Source of the DNA: DATAUD01 sp036501665
Lineage (GTDB): Bacteria > Verrucomicrobiota > Verrucomicrobiia > Limisphaerales > Palsa-1400
NCBI GenBank assembly: GCA_036501665.1
Contig: DASXZW010000078.1
Span: 1 to 64,000, forward strand
Direction of reading: 5' to 3'
DNA length: 64,000 nt
Position 1 is the first letter of the stretch; each line of letters begins with the position of its first letter. This document shows positions 42,556 to 51,529 of the stretch, one piece after another. The notes under the pieces were generated by a model. It had not been told where the DNA came from. It saw only the letters and a list, made by a program, of their open reading frames with translations, and ran no database searches. Position numbers and translations under genes: made by a program.

Positions 42556-43800
42556 TTATTTCCCTTTGGTCAGATCGAAACAAAACAGTTTGTCAGTGCT
42601 CCGCGCGTAGAAATATCCATCGGCAACCGCCGGAAACGCGCGAACGTGGTCGGGCATGATTTGCGCGCGGTTCAGCGCTTTAAAACCGTCGCCTGTCGCC
42701 GCAGCACAGACCAATTCCCCCTTCTCGGTCATGGCGAGCAAACGATCTCCCGCCAGGATCAGGCTTGCCGCGCCCACGGAATCTTCCTGCCAGCGGATTT
42801 TCCCGGTCTTCCATTCCACGCACTTGAGCGATGGCGCGGGACTGAAACCCGGATCGCAGCGTCCGTCGATGCCGTAAAGAAAATCTCCGCGCCGCACACT
42901 TGTGGCATAATGATTGGAAAGAATATCGTCGCCGGACCAGAGTTTTTCCACGCCGTTGTCCTGCACCTTGAGCAAAACCGCGCCTGTGCCATAACACGCC
43001 GAAAGAAAAATCATGTCATCAATAATGACGGGGGTCGCAGCGTTGACGGAAGCGTTCTCGCGCGAGCGCCAGTGAAATTGGAATTGCACCTTTCCATCGG
43101 TCGGATCGGCAGCAACGAGGCCAGCGCGAGTAAAGAAGAAAGCGTAACGTTTATCATGGATTGTGGCGGCGACGGGCGATGCGTAACCGGCCTCGTCATT
43201 GGCGCATTTCCAGGCGACTTTTCCTGACCCTTTATCAAACGCGACGATCCCTGCCCCACTTCTCCCGCCAATATCGAGAAGCACGTTGCCGCCTTCTACC
43301 ACCGGAGAACACGCCATCCCAAAAAAACCCTTCCCCTGGTGAAACTCCTCTTTTGTATCCACTTGCCAAATCTTTTTCCCGTCCGACAAATCGAGGCAGA
43401 TGAGCATTCCCTCCGCGCCGAACGTATAGACCTTACCCTCAGCGATGCACGGCGTTGCGCGCGGGCCTTCGTCGAAGCCGAAGTCATCGCGGTATTCGGT
43501 CGGATATGAATAAGTCCACTTCGTCGCGCCACTGCGGGCATCCATGCATTCGATAATTTCCTTGTCGTCCGAACGATTAAAAAGCACCAGCAACCGACCC
43601 GAAACCGCCGGTCCGCTGAATCCCGCGCCGACTTTCTTTTGCCAGACAACTGGAGGACCTTCGGTTGGCCAAGTCGCTGCCAGGTCTGTCCCAGCGTAAA
43701 CGCCGTTGCGCATCGGTCCAAGAAACTGCGGCCAATCTGCGGCCAGAACCCGAGAAACGGCGCAACTAAATGTAAAGCAAATGAGAAACAAGCGAATCAT
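42556..43800 (-). CDS. Secreted PQQ-type beta-propeller protein
   Basis: The protein has 414 residues. After a signal peptide (FLICFTFSCAVSRVLAA) it begins DWPQFLGPMRNGVY, the hallmark opening of the verrucomicrobial/planctomycete PQQ-like propeller family. Repeated blades are seen as AVSGRLLVLF...CMDARSGATKWTY, AEGKVYTFGAEGMLICLDLSDGKKIW and GAASLILAGDRLLAMTEKGELVCA. The catalytic Asp/Glu and disulphide ring of true PQQ dehydrogenases are not evident, so this is more likely a binding or scaffold propeller, as in BamB-like proteins. It converges with the phosphodiesterase gene. Confidence 0.88.
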   Translation of the reverse strand: MIRLFLICFTFSCAVSRVLAADWPQFLGPMRNGVYAGTDLAATWPTEGPPVVWQKKVGAGFSGPAVSGRLLVLFNRSDDKEIIECMDARSGATKWTYSYPTEYRDDFGFDEGPRATPCIAEGKVYTFGAEGMLICLDLSDGKKIWQVDTKEEFHQGKGFFGMACSPVVEGGNVLLDIGGRSGAGIVAFDKGSGKVAWKCANDEAGYASPVAATIHDKRYAFFFTRAGLVAADPTDGKVQFQFHWRSRENASVNAATPVIIDDMIFLSACYGTGAVLLKVQDNGVEKLWSGDDILSNHYATSVRRGDFLYGIDGRCDPGFSPAPSLKCVEWKTGKIRWQEDSVGAASLILAGDRLLAMTEKGELVCAAATGDGFKALNRAQIMPDHVRAFPAVADGYFYARSTDKLFCFDLTKGK

Positions 43801-43957
43801 GATGCGAAGGATGACACATGTGTGGGGGGATTTCGAGACAGAAAGCGGAGATAGAATACAGAATCCAGAAGTCGGAATTCAGAATGCCGCCGTTAACGAT
43901 ATCGCGTAGTCTCGCTTGCCCCCCAGACATGGCATCGCCGCGAGTTTGCGGGAACCT

Positions 43958-43987
43958 TGATTAGCTTTGATTAGCCTTGATTGACCG
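43958..43987 (+). repeat. Tandem 10-bp repeat, three units
   Basis: The units TGATTAGCTT, TGATTAGCCT and TGATTGACCG repeat the array at 28151-28190, including the final TGATTGA. The shared unit length, sequence and ending, 16 kb apart, mark a dispersed intergenic family. Confidence 0.85.
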
Positions 43988-44109
43988 GTGGGCGAGAGTG
44001 GGTCGATTTTTCTTAAAACATTAAACGGCAGATATTTATGCATGTTGTGCCTGTTTGAGATGGAACCTTTACTTTGCGTCGTGATTTCTGGTGTTAAACC
44101 AACTCAAAA

Positions 44110-44127
44110 GCGGGAGCAAGCTCCCGC
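44110..44127. repeat. GC-rich palindrome (REP-like)
   Basis: GCGGGAGC and GCTCCCGC flank AA, giving an 18-base near-perfect palindrome. It is too far from either gene to be an obvious terminator and has no U-tract. I recall similar GGGAGCAAGCTCCC palindromes in related genomes, so a dispersed repeat is likely. Confidence 0.55.
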
Positions 44128-44342
44128 AGTCCAAACGCTTCGCGATAAAGGGCGAGTGATCCTTATTTCCCAGATGTTGATTGGTCTTTGGTTGTCAAAG
44201 AGCGGGCCGACGAGACAAAGTGTCCCACATTATTGTGGATCGCGCAAGGCGGCGGGTTGATTGGACCGGCTAGAGAACATGCGCATGTCAATCTCCACCC
44301 CCGACTAGTGATCGACAACACTAAAAAAGCGACTGTTCAATC

Positions 44343-44373
44343 GTCATACATCTCTTGTGTCATACATCTCTTG
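44343..44373 (+). promoter_or_regulatory. Perfect 15-bp direct repeat, candidate antitoxin operator
   Basis: GTCATACATCTCTTG occurs at 44343-44357 and again at 44359-44373, a period of 16 bases. It sits 70 bases before the UPF0175 antitoxin start. Repeated sites upstream of toxin-antitoxin operons are commonly bound by the antitoxin or by the complex. Confidence 0.55.
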
Positions 44374-44443
44374 CTGACACCGGGACGAATATGGGCTATC
44401 CTGAACCTGGACGTAAAAGCGGGTTTAAAACGTCTCACGAGTT

Positions 44444-44704
44444 ATGGAAATCACAGTCCAATTGCCAGACAACATTGCCAGACATCTTGGAGAAGCCAGC
44501 GAAATGCCACGCCAGATTCTGGAAGCGTTTGGGGCGGAAGCTTATCGCGACCAGCGGCTTTCGCGGCGTCAATTGAGCCAACTTCTGGGATTTGATTACT
44601 GGCAAACGGAAGAGTTTCTCACGCAACATGAAGCCAGACGGCCTGTCACGCTTATGGACCTGCAAATAGACCGGCAATCACTCGCATCACTTCGGCGGAA
44701 ATGA
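44444..44704 (+). CDS. UPF0175 family antitoxin
   Basis: The protein has 86 residues. The N-terminal strand MEITVQLPDNIARHL is followed by the conserved helix pair EAFGAEAYRDQRLSRRQLSQLLGFDYWQTEEFLTQHEA, typical of UPF0175. These proteins are the antitoxin partners of DUF3368 PIN toxins, neutralise the nuclease and usually repress their own promoter. The stop overlaps the toxin start as ATGA, so the two are translationally coupled. A 15-bp direct repeat upstream is the likely operator. Confidence 0.88.
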   Translation: MEITVQLPDNIARHLGEASEMPRQILEAFGAEAYRDQRLSRRQLSQLLGFDYWQTEEFLTQHEARRPVTLMDLQIDRQSLASLRRK

Positions 44705-45186
44705 TCCTCGTCGTCGCTGACACCAGTCCTCTCTGCTATCTCATTCTTATCGACGCCATAGATTTGCTTCCTCAACTCTATAATCGAGTTATTATACCCA
44801 GTGCCGTCTTTGCCGAATTAACCCATCCAAAGGCGCCAGCGTCGGTCAAAGCATGGTCCGGTTCGTTGCCATCCTGGGCAGAAATCAAAACCGCTGCTCA
44901 TGCCGAATTGGACGAAATCCTTGATCCAGGGGAGGCTGAAGCAATCATCCTCGCGGAACAATTAAAGGCGGCTTCGCTTTTGCTGGATGAACTGGAAGCT
45001 CGACGTGAGGCGCTAAGGCGCGGATTGCCGGTTGCTGGCACCGTTGGCATTTTGGAAAAAGCAGCGGAGCGCGATTTAATAGTTCTTTCCGAGGCATTTT
45101 CACGCTTGTCCCGCACCAATTTTCAAATAGCCCCAGAAGTTCTTCAACAGGCTCTGGAACGGGATGCAATAAATCGGAAGAAATAG
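44701..45186 (+). CDS. DUF3368 PIN-domain toxin (VapC-like ribonuclease)
   Basis: The protein has 161 residues of PIN fold. The first acidic residue is in VVADTSPLCYLILID. A conserved Glu lies in IPSAVFAELTHP, then DPGEAEAIILAEQL, and the last acidic cluster is LLLDELEARREALRRGLPVAGTVGILEKA, the DUF3368 signature. PIN toxins cleave RNA, often tRNA or rRNA, in a Mg2+-dependent way when free of antitoxin. It overlaps the antitoxin gene by four bases. All acidic positions appear intact, so the pair is likely functional. Confidence 0.9.
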   Translation: MILVVADTSPLCYLILIDAIDLLPQLYNRVIIPSAVFAELTHPKAPASVKAWSGSLPSWAEIKTAAHAELDEILDPGEAEAIILAEQLKAASLLLDELEARREALRRGLPVAGTVGILEKAAERDLIVLSEAFSRLSRTNFQIAPEVLQQALERDAINRKK

Positions 45187-45292
45187 TTAGCCTTATTGAG
45201 GACCGTCGTGTTTTTTCGCAAGTTGTATCAATAAAACGGCTGGACAAATCCCTTGGCAGCGTCGCGGCGTTTTGGTTAGCTGAGCGGCCTTG

Positions 45293-47572
45293 ATGAAATT
45301 ACCTTGGCTGTTGAGCTTGGTCGCGCTGTTGTCGGCGTGTACTGCCGTCTGTCAAGCGCAACCGTCGAACGCCTGGGAAGTTCACGGCATCAACACCACC
45401 AACAGCCATGTGCTTTCGGAAGGCAACACCAACTTCTTCACCGGCGGTGTTCAACTTTTCAAACCACCCGCTATGGTCACGGCAGACGAGGCGATGCAGG
45501 ATGTTTTCACCGGCGACGTAGTGGCCGAGGGCGATGTGACGATTCTGGACCACGGTCACATTTGGCGCGGCACGAATTTTATTTACAACGCGAAGACTGG
45601 CGATGTTCGGACCGGGACTTTTAAAACGGTGCAAACGCCCTTCGCCGTCGCCGGCCAAAGCATGACCGGCAGCAGCAATCACGTTTATTTTGTCAATAAC
45701 TCGTTTATTACGACCGACGATTATCAGCATCCCGCCTACCGGATACGCGCGCGGCAGATGACTGTTGTGCCGGACGATTATTTTGAGGCTCGCCAGATGA
45801 CTTTGTTTGTCGGAAATACCCCGGTGTTTTATTGGCCGTACTACAGGCGTTCTTTGAAGAAACATCCGAACAACTTCGAGTTTGTTCCTGGCGACCGTTC
45901 GATATTTGGCCCCTATTTGTTGAGCGCGTATAATTGGTATGGCAACGGCCTGCTCGACGGCACGATTCACCTCGACGAACGCGAGCGGCGCGGATTGGCG
46001 ACCGGCCCGGATTTAATGCTGCACATGGGCAATTGGGGCGAGGCGGCGTTCCGATATTATTACGCCCATGACATCGACCCGGGCGCGGATGGAATCTCGG
46101 CTCCGCACCTGAACAATAACCGCCAGCACTCGACCTTTCTGTATGATGTCAATCCGACAACAAACCTGTCGGCCAAAATAGTCGCCAATTACCAGAGCGA
46201 TCCGTTGGTGGTGCGCGATTTCTGGGAAGGCCAATACCAGGCCAACGTCGAGCCGGCGTCGTACGGGGAGATTCAGCAGATCTCCCCGAATTGGATTCTT
46301 GACACGATGGTGCAACCCCAGGTGGTCAACTTTTTTGAAACGGTCGAGCGCCTGCCAGATGTTCGGTTGACGGGCTTGCGCCAGGAAGTCAGCACGAGTC
46401 CGGTTTATTACGAAAACGAAAGTTCGATCGCCTATTTGCGGCGGCGTTTTTCTGACACCAACGTTCCCGTGCCGCTGAGCATGTACGATCCATACTACAA
46501 GGGGAACGGCACCATTGGCGGCTATCCCGATTACGAGGCGACTCGCGCCGATACGTTTCATCAATTCACGATGCCGGAGACTTTTTTTGGCTTCCTCAAC
46601 GTGACTCCGCGAGTCGGCGAACGCGTGACTTCTTACAGCGCGGTGGAAGGCCCGCAAACCCGCACCAACTCCCAGACACGCGGTATTTTCAATACCGGCG
46701 TGGACATTTCCTGGAAGGCATCGCGCGTTTATCGCAACGCGGAAAGTTCCCTCTTCGATGTCAATGGACTGCGCCACATCATTCAGCCTGAAATTGATTA
46801 TGGGTATATTCCCGCCCCAAACAGGTCGCCGTCGCAATTGCCGCAGTTCGATTATACGTATCCCGGTTTGCGATTGCAGCCGATTGAATTTCCCGAAAAC
46901 ACCTCAATCGACTCCATCGGCCGGCAGAATGTGCTTCGTTTCATGTTGATCAATAAATTGCAGACGAAACGGTTTGATGGGATTGAGGATTTGTTCAATT
47001 GGGATGTTTACACGGATTGGAATTTGACTCGCGGGACGAACTTTGCCTTTTCTGACGTTTACTCGGACCTGGATTTCAGACCTCGTTCATGGCTGACGTT
47101 TAATTCCTCAACGCGTTATGATCTTGCTGATTCGCGATGGCGCGAAGCTATTGAGCGAATTACCGCCAGGCCGACAACCGCTTTGAGTTTGTCGCTTGGA
47201 TACTATTACTTAATGAACAACGACCCGGAGTTTCAAAGTGTCACGGGACAAACTTTTCCGGGGCATAATTTGATCTCCTTCGACATGTATTATCGGATGA
47301 ATGAGAATTGGGGCGCGCGGATCAACGAATTATACGAGGCGGAAGACGGCGCAATGGAGCAGCAGCTTTATTCGGTTTACCGCGATCTGCGCAGTTGGAC
47401 GGCGGCGTTTACTTTCCGAGTCACGCAGGGGCCGAATCAACCGACGGATCTGTCATTTGTATTTACATTCTCGCTCAAAGCGTTTCCGCGTTACACATTG
47501 AACCGGGAAGTCGATCAACCGGGATTGCTGCTGGGGAGCGGGTCCGGGCCGGATTGGATGGACCGGTATTGA
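45293..47572 (+). CDS. lptD: LPS-assembly outer-membrane protein LptD
   Basis: The protein has 759 residues. A signal peptide (LPWLLSLVALLSACTAVCQAQ) precedes an OstA/LptA-like N-terminal domain with beta-jellyroll repeats (GGVQLFKPPAMVTADEA...GDVVAEGDVTILDHGHIWRG). The barrel domain begins near residue 190 (RQMTLFVGNTPVFYWPYYRR, an LptD hallmark). LptD inserts LPS in the outer leaflet with LptE, so the cell has an LPS-type outer membrane. Start ATG 45293 was preferred over TTG 45290. The 3' end overlaps the convergent methyltransferase by 58 bases. It ends DWMDRY, without the usual terminal Phe. Confidence 0.88.
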   Translation: MKLPWLLSLVALLSACTAVCQAQPSNAWEVHGINTTNSHVLSEGNTNFFTGGVQLFKPPAMVTADEAMQDVFTGDVVAEGDVTILDHGHIWRGTNFIYNAKTGDVRTGTFKTVQTPFAVAGQSMTGSSNHVYFVNNSFITTDDYQHPAYRIRARQMTVVPDDYFEARQMTLFVGNTPVFYWPYYRRSLKKHPNNFEFVPGDRSIFGPYLLSAYNWYGNGLLDGTIHLDERERRGLATGPDLMLHMGNWGEAAFRYYYAHDIDPGADGISAPHLNNNRQHSTFLYDVNPTTNLSAKIVANYQSDPLVVRDFWEGQYQANVEPASYGEIQQISPNWILDTMVQPQVVNFFETVERLPDVRLTGLRQEVSTSPVYYENESSIAYLRRRFSDTNVPVPLSMYDPYYKGNGTIGGYPDYEATRADTFHQFTMPETFFGFLNVTPRVGERVTSYSAVEGPQTRTNSQTRGIFNTGVDISWKASRVYRNAESSLFDVNGLRHIIQPEIDYGYIPAPNRSPSQLPQFDYTYPGLRLQPIEFPENTSIDSIGRQNVLRFMLINKLQTKRFDGIEDLFNWDVYTDWNLTRGTNFAFSDVYSDLDFRPRSWLTFNSSTRYDLADSRWREAIERITARPTTALSLSLGYYYLMNNDPEFQSVTGQTFPGHNLISFDMYYRMNENWGARINELYEAEDGAMEQQLYSVYRDLRSWTAAFTFRVTQGPNQPTDLSFVFTFSLKAFPRYTLNREVDQPGLLLGSGSGPDWMDRY

Positions 47573-48645
47573 GTCAATACTTGGAACCGATGGCCCAGGT
47601 GCTCCGGGTGGGTCAGCGTTTGAAACTGCGCCATGGTTTTCCTGCCTAAGTCTGTCAAATATTCGGAACTTTCATGGATGTTTGAATAGGCTTGAACGAG
47701 GAACGCGGATTGCCGGAGCAGTTTAGCTTGGTCCAAGCCTGCTGCCTTCCCTGCTTGTTCTAACGCGAAGAAATTCACGTCCGACGTGAGGTCTTGTTCT
47801 CCGGGGTTGGCAAGCAAATCATCGTTTCCATGGTGACGGGAAAATGCGCGCAATGTTCCGTGGGGTCGATCTGGTCGCAATGGATTTTCCGCATGAAACC
47901 CGTAATCAATCGCGAGCAATTTCCCTTTCTCCAGCGCTTGCGCCGCTGCGGTCCACCACTTCGTTGCAGCCGGACAAACTTCCGTGATGAATCCTTCCGG
48001 GAGAACTTTTGCCAAGTCGTGCGGAACATTCGGAACTTGGCCGATCAACGCTGCGTCGAGATCGCCCAAGCACCACACGAAGGAATCTTTGACTGACTTG
48101 ACCCGGCATTCGCGCCAACGCAAATCTAGACTGTCCCATGCAAGACGATGAACTGGCAGCGCATCAAAGAATTCGTTTGAAAAAATAATTCCGTTTACAC
48201 TTCGCGCCGCGAAATCTCCAACATCCTCCGTCCACTTGACAATGGAACTCCACGAGCTTAACGCTTTTTTCTGCCAGCCACGTCGGATTATTGATGGATC
48301 AACGATCCAATATTCCAACCTTCGCAAAAGGTCAGGACGTTTTTCCTCAAACCACGCGAGAATGTCGGCGGCAAGCTGGCCATCGTGTGCCCCGGCTTCA
48401 ACCAATTGAATTCCGTCATTGGGACACTCGCTGTCCAGCCATTGGGCAAATTGGAACGCAAGAAGCCGCCCGAACAAGGGACCGGTGCTGACGCTTGTAA
48501 AGTAATCGCCAGCGCGACCGATCTTGTGCGGTTGCTCGTAATAGCCCAGCCCTGGCTCATACAAGGCGATTTCCATGAATCGCGCGAACGTTATCGGGCC
48601 GTTGCGCTCGATCTCCTGCCGCATTTTTCGCGCCAAAATATTCAA
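47515..48645 (-). CDS. MidA/NDUFAF7-like SAM-dependent methyltransferase (DUF185/COG1565)
   Basis: The protein has 376 residues. The family start MRQEIERNGPITFARFMEIALYEPGLGYY is well kept, then TGPLFGRLLAFQFAQW and the SAM loop LVEAGAHDGQLAADIL. Later motifs are FSNEFFDALPVHRL and LLAIDYGFHAENPLRPDRPHGTLRAFSRH. Mitochondrial homologue NDUFAF7 dimethylates an arginine of complex I. The bacterial role is not established. It is divergent from pilT across a 56-base spacer, and its last 58 bases overlap lptD convergently. Length and motifs are normal. Confidence 0.9.
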   Translation of the reverse strand: MNILARKMRQEIERNGPITFARFMEIALYEPGLGYYEQPHKIGRAGDYFTSVSTGPLFGRLLAFQFAQWLDSECPNDGIQLVEAGAHDGQLAADILAWFEEKRPDLLRRLEYWIVDPSIIRRGWQKKALSSWSSIVKWTEDVGDFAARSVNGIIFSNEFFDALPVHRLAWDSLDLRWRECRVKSVKDSFVWCLGDLDAALIGQVPNVPHDLAKVLPEGFITEVCPAATKWWTAAAQALEKGKLLAIDYGFHAENPLRPDRPHGTLRAFSRHHGNDDLLANPGEQDLTSDVNFFALEQAGKAAGLDQAKLLRQSAFLVQAYSNIHESSEYLTDLGRKTMAQFQTLTHPEHLGHRFQVLTQYRSIQSGPDPLPSSNPG

Positions 48646-48649
48646 TATC

Positions 48650-48677
48650 TTGCAGTCTTTTTGGCAGTTGGTACAGT
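48650..48677 (+). promoter_or_regulatory. Candidate promoter for the pilT operon
   Basis: TTGCAG (48650-48655) and TACAGT (48672-48677) with a 16-base spacer lie just before the pilT ATG. The predicted start of transcription falls about 15 bases before the ATG. Confidence 0.4.
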
Positions 48678-48701
48678 AACGGCTGGCAGCATTGAGAATT
48701 T

Positions 48702-49796
48702 ATGGCGAGAATCGACGCACTTTTCAATTTAATGTTCGAGCAAAAGGCCTCGGACCTTCACCTTTCGTCCGGCAACCCGCCCATCCTGCGCATCAACGGC
48801 GAGCTGACGCGGGTCGATTTTCCACCGCTGGAGGATGACCAACTTAAGATCATGCTCTACGAAATCGCGCCCGATTACAAAATCAAAGTATTTGAAGAAA
48901 CCGGCGACGTCGATTTTGGTTACGAGATTGCGGGCGTGTCCCGGTTTCGCGCGAATTTTTTCACGCAAAAATACGGAATCGCCGCCGTTTTCCGGCAAAT
49001 TCCCAGCAAGGTGCTTTCGTTTGAGGACTTTGACAAAATCGGCGCTCCCCTGCCCGCTGTCCTCAAGAAATTCGCGATGCTGCACAAAGGACTCGTCGTG
49101 GTCACGGGGCCGACCGGCTCCGGCAAGTCCACGACGCTCGCGGCCATCGTCGATTACGCGAACAAAAACCGGCGCGATCACATTATTACCGTCGAGGACC
49201 CGATTGAATTTGTGCATGAGAGCAAGGGCTGCCTTGTCAATCATCGTGAAGTCGGGCTGCACACGCGTTCGTTTGCCGCGGCGCTTCGCGGCGCATTGCG
49301 CGAGGACCCGGACATTGTCCTCGTCGGCGAGTTGCGCGACCTGGAAACAATCGAACTGGCGCTTACTGCGGCGAGCACGGGGCATCTCGTCTTTGGAACT
49401 TTGCACACGCAAAGCGCGGCCAAGACCGTTGATCGTATCATTGACGTTTTTCCGGCAGATCAGCAGAACAAGATTCGCGCGACGCTTTCGGAATCGTTAA
49501 AGGGAGTTGTCGCGCAAGGCCTGTTCAAGCGCGTGGATCGAAAGGGCCGCGTTGCCGCCTTGGAAATTTTGATTTTCAACACCGCCGTCGCAAATCTTGT
49601 GCGCGAAGGAAAGACGCACCAGATTCCGGGCATGATTCAGGTGGGCAAGAAATTCGGCAATACGCCGCTTGACGATTCCATCATGGACCACCTCAAGATG
49701 AAGCGAATTTCCCCGGAGGAAGCTTACGACAAGTGCATCGACAAGAAGAAGTTCCGTCCATTTCTGGCAAACCCGCCGGAGGAAGATGAGATTTGA
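48702..49796 (+). CDS. pilT: Type IV pilus retraction ATPase PilT
   Basis: The protein has 364 residues of the secretion ATPase family. The N-terminal KASDLHLSSGNPPILRING is the PilT start motif. Walker A is GPTGSGKST (136-144). The Asp box is ITVEDPIEFVH, Walker B is DIVLVGELRDLET, and the His box is HLVFGTLHTQSA. The PilT-type helix appears as NTAVANLVREGKTHQIPGMIQ, close to the AIRNLIRE consensus. PilT depolymerises the pilus for twitching and DNA uptake. It is first in a compact run with a pilU-like gene 33 bases downstream. Confidence 0.95.
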   Translation: MARIDALFNLMFEQKASDLHLSSGNPPILRINGELTRVDFPPLEDDQLKIMLYEIAPDYKIKVFEETGDVDFGYEIAGVSRFRANFFTQKYGIAAVFRQIPSKVLSFEDFDKIGAPLPAVLKKFAMLHKGLVVVTGPTGSGKSTTLAAIVDYANKNRRDHIITVEDPIEFVHESKGCLVNHREVGLHTRSFAAALRGALREDPDIVLVGELRDLETIELALTAASTGHLVFGTLHTQSAAKTVDRIIDVFPADQQNKIRATLSESLKGVVAQGLFKRVDRKGRVAALEILIFNTAVANLVREGKTHQIPGMIQVGKKFGNTPLDDSIMDHLKMKRISPEEAYDKCIDKKKFRPFLANPPEEDEI

Positions 49797-49829
49797 TTTC
49801 TTCCAAGAACACGCCGATACCGATATATT

Positions 49830-51059
49830 ATGCGTCGCAGCGAACTTGATTATATTCTGTCCACGATGCTCGGTTTGGACAGGCAAACCGACACCGTCAT
49901 CCTGCGCAGGACCGAAGTTTCCGACCTGAACTTCACCGTGGACCGCCCTTTGCAGGTGGAGCAAAGCGGTGAACTGGTGGCGGTGGCGTCGAATCCGATG
50001 ATCGAACGGTTGACCCCCTTTCAAACCGAGATGATCGCGCTGAACCTGATTGGCGGAAGCCATCGGTTGACGGAGGATTTGATTCGCACCGGCTCCTGTG
50101 ACTCGTCGTACAGCGTCGGCGATCAATTGCGCTTTCGCGTCAATATTTTTACGCAGCGCGGGCGATTTTCAATCGTCATGCGCAAGCTCAACACGGAAAT
50201 TCCATCGCTGGAGCAACTGAGTTTGCCCGATATTTTCCGCTCAGTGGCGCAGGAAAAAACGGGGTTGGTTCTGGTTACGGGCGCAACGGGATCAGGAAAA
50301 TCGACCACTCTTGCGGCGCTTCTGAACGAGATCAATCTTCAAAAATCGGTTCATATCATCACGCTCGAAGACCCTGTGGAGTTCGTCCATCCGCACAAAA
50401 GATCGACCTTCAACCAGCGTGAAATGGGCAGCGATTTCAGCACCTTCGCGGCGGGACTCCGCGCTGCGTTGCGCCAGGCGCCGAAGGTTGTTCTTGTCGG
50501 CGAAATGCGCGATCGCGAAACCGTGGAAATTGGCCTGGCTGCCGCTGAGACCGGGCACTTGGTGCTCAGCACCCTGCACACAATTGACGCGGGACAAACG
50601 ATCAACCGTATTCTCGGTATGTTTGAACCGGAGGAGCAGGAGCAGATTCGCATCCGCCTCGCGGACACTTTGCGTTGGGTCATCAGCCAGCGTCTCGCGC
50701 CGAAAGTTGGCGGCGGACGCTATGCGCTTTTGGAAATCATGGGAGCGAACCTGCGAACCAAGGAAACCATCGTTCAAGGCGAAACGGAGGGAAAGAGCTT
50801 CTACGAAATCATCGAAGCCAATCATACGTTCGGCTGGCGCAATTTCGATCAAGCCTGCCTTGAAGCGTACGACCACAATAAAATTTCCGAGGAAGGCGCC
50901 GTCGCTTATTGCACGAAGAAAGGCGTTGTCACGCGCACAATCGACAAAATCAAAAAGGCGCGCGGCGAACATATTGTTGCCTCTGATCTGAAGATGAAGC
51001 GCGAGCCATTGAAACAGACGACTGTTCCGAATTTTCCGGCCACCCTCAAATTGAAATGA
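49830..51059 (+). CDS. PilT/PilU-like pilus retraction ATPase, second copy
   Basis: The protein has 409 residues. It has the same ATPase core (VLVTGATGSGKSTTLAALL; VHIITLEDPVEFVHPHK; KVVLVGEMRDRETVEIGL; LVLSTLHTIDAG). The N-terminal domain differs: it begins RRSELDYILSTMLGL and has no ASDLH motif. The C-terminus carries ~60 extra residues ending FPATLKLK. This fits a PilU-like accessory ATPase acting with PilT under load. It is followed after three bases by a receiver-like gene. PilU identity is inferred from context; the core alone would also fit a second PilT. Confidence 0.88.
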   Translation: MRRSELDYILSTMLGLDRQTDTVILRRTEVSDLNFTVDRPLQVEQSGELVAVASNPMIERLTPFQTEMIALNLIGGSHRLTEDLIRTGSCDSSYSVGDQLRFRVNIFTQRGRFSIVMRKLNTEIPSLEQLSLPDIFRSVAQEKTGLVLVTGATGSGKSTTLAALLNEINLQKSVHIITLEDPVEFVHPHKRSTFNQREMGSDFSTFAAGLRAALRQAPKVVLVGEMRDRETVEIGLAAAETGHLVLSTLHTIDAGQTINRILGMFEPEEQEQIRIRLADTLRWVISQRLAPKVGGGRYALLEIMGANLRTKETIVQGETEGKSFYEIIEANHTFGWRNFDQACLEAYDHNKISEEGAVAYCTKKGVVTRTIDKIKKARGEHIVASDLKMKREPLKQTTVPNFPATLKLK

Positions 51060-51062
51060 CGC

Positions 51063-51527
51063 ATGGATGAATTCGACATAATCGCGCCGGACGATCACCC
51101 TGCCCTGCTGGCGATCAGCACGCCGCACCTTGCCGCTTTGGTCAAATCGACATTGGTCGATATGAATTATAAGGTACACGTTGTTGATCGTCCTGTGCTC
51201 TTTGAGACTCGATTCACACAGGTCAATTACGAGGTTATCTTCATTGAAGAGGCGTTTGCCGGCTGCGATCCGATGCAGAACACGATTCTGTCGATGATTC
51301 AAACCCTCCCGATGGCGCAGCGACGGCACGCGGTTTTTTTCCTCATCGGCAGCGGTTACGAAACGTTGAATACAATGCAGGCGTTTGCCTTGAGTGTGCA
51401 TTGCGTGATCAATGTCGCGGAACTTTCGATGCTCGCTGAATTGGTGCAAAAAACCGTCGCTGAAAACGATTTGTTTCTCAGTCCATTCCGCGACGCCCAA
51501 CGGCGCGCCTTCCAGAAACCGGCTTAA
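51063..51527 (+). CDS. Receiver-like protein without clear phospho-acceptor, in pilT-pilU run
   Basis: The protein has 154 residues and an alternating strand-helix pattern like a response-regulator receiver (HLAALVKSTLVDMNYKVHVV; YEVIFIEEAFAGCDP; HAVFFLIGSGYET; VIN-type ending). At the place of the phosphorylated Asp it has IFIEEAF, that is Glu in place of Asp, and the usual Lys is not evident. It may be a constitutively 'on' or pseudo-receiver that modulates the two pilus ATPases. It starts three bases after the PilU-like stop and ends two bases before tlyA, so it is clearly cotranscribed. I know no named family. Confidence 0.68.
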   Translation: MDEFDIIAPDDHPALLAISTPHLAALVKSTLVDMNYKVHVVDRPVLFETRFTQVNYEVIFIEEAFAGCDPMQNTILSMIQTLPMAQRRHAVFFLIGSGYETLNTMQAFALSVHCVINVAELSMLAELVQKTVAENDLFLSPFRDAQRRAFQKPA

Positions 51528-51529
51528 GT

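Larger units (their letters stand above)
43801..44443. other. Intergenic region with several repeat types
   Basis: The ~640-base gap has no convincing gene. It holds a TGATTAGCCT array, a GC-rich palindrome and a 15-bp direct repeat just before the toxin-antitoxin pair, each listed separately. A stretch near 43855-43885 repeats CAGAAT/CAGAAG loosely. Confidence 0.5.

Noticed and set aside
46013..46837. 274-codon antisense frame inside lptD
   Set aside because: No motifs and fully covered by the LptD barrel.
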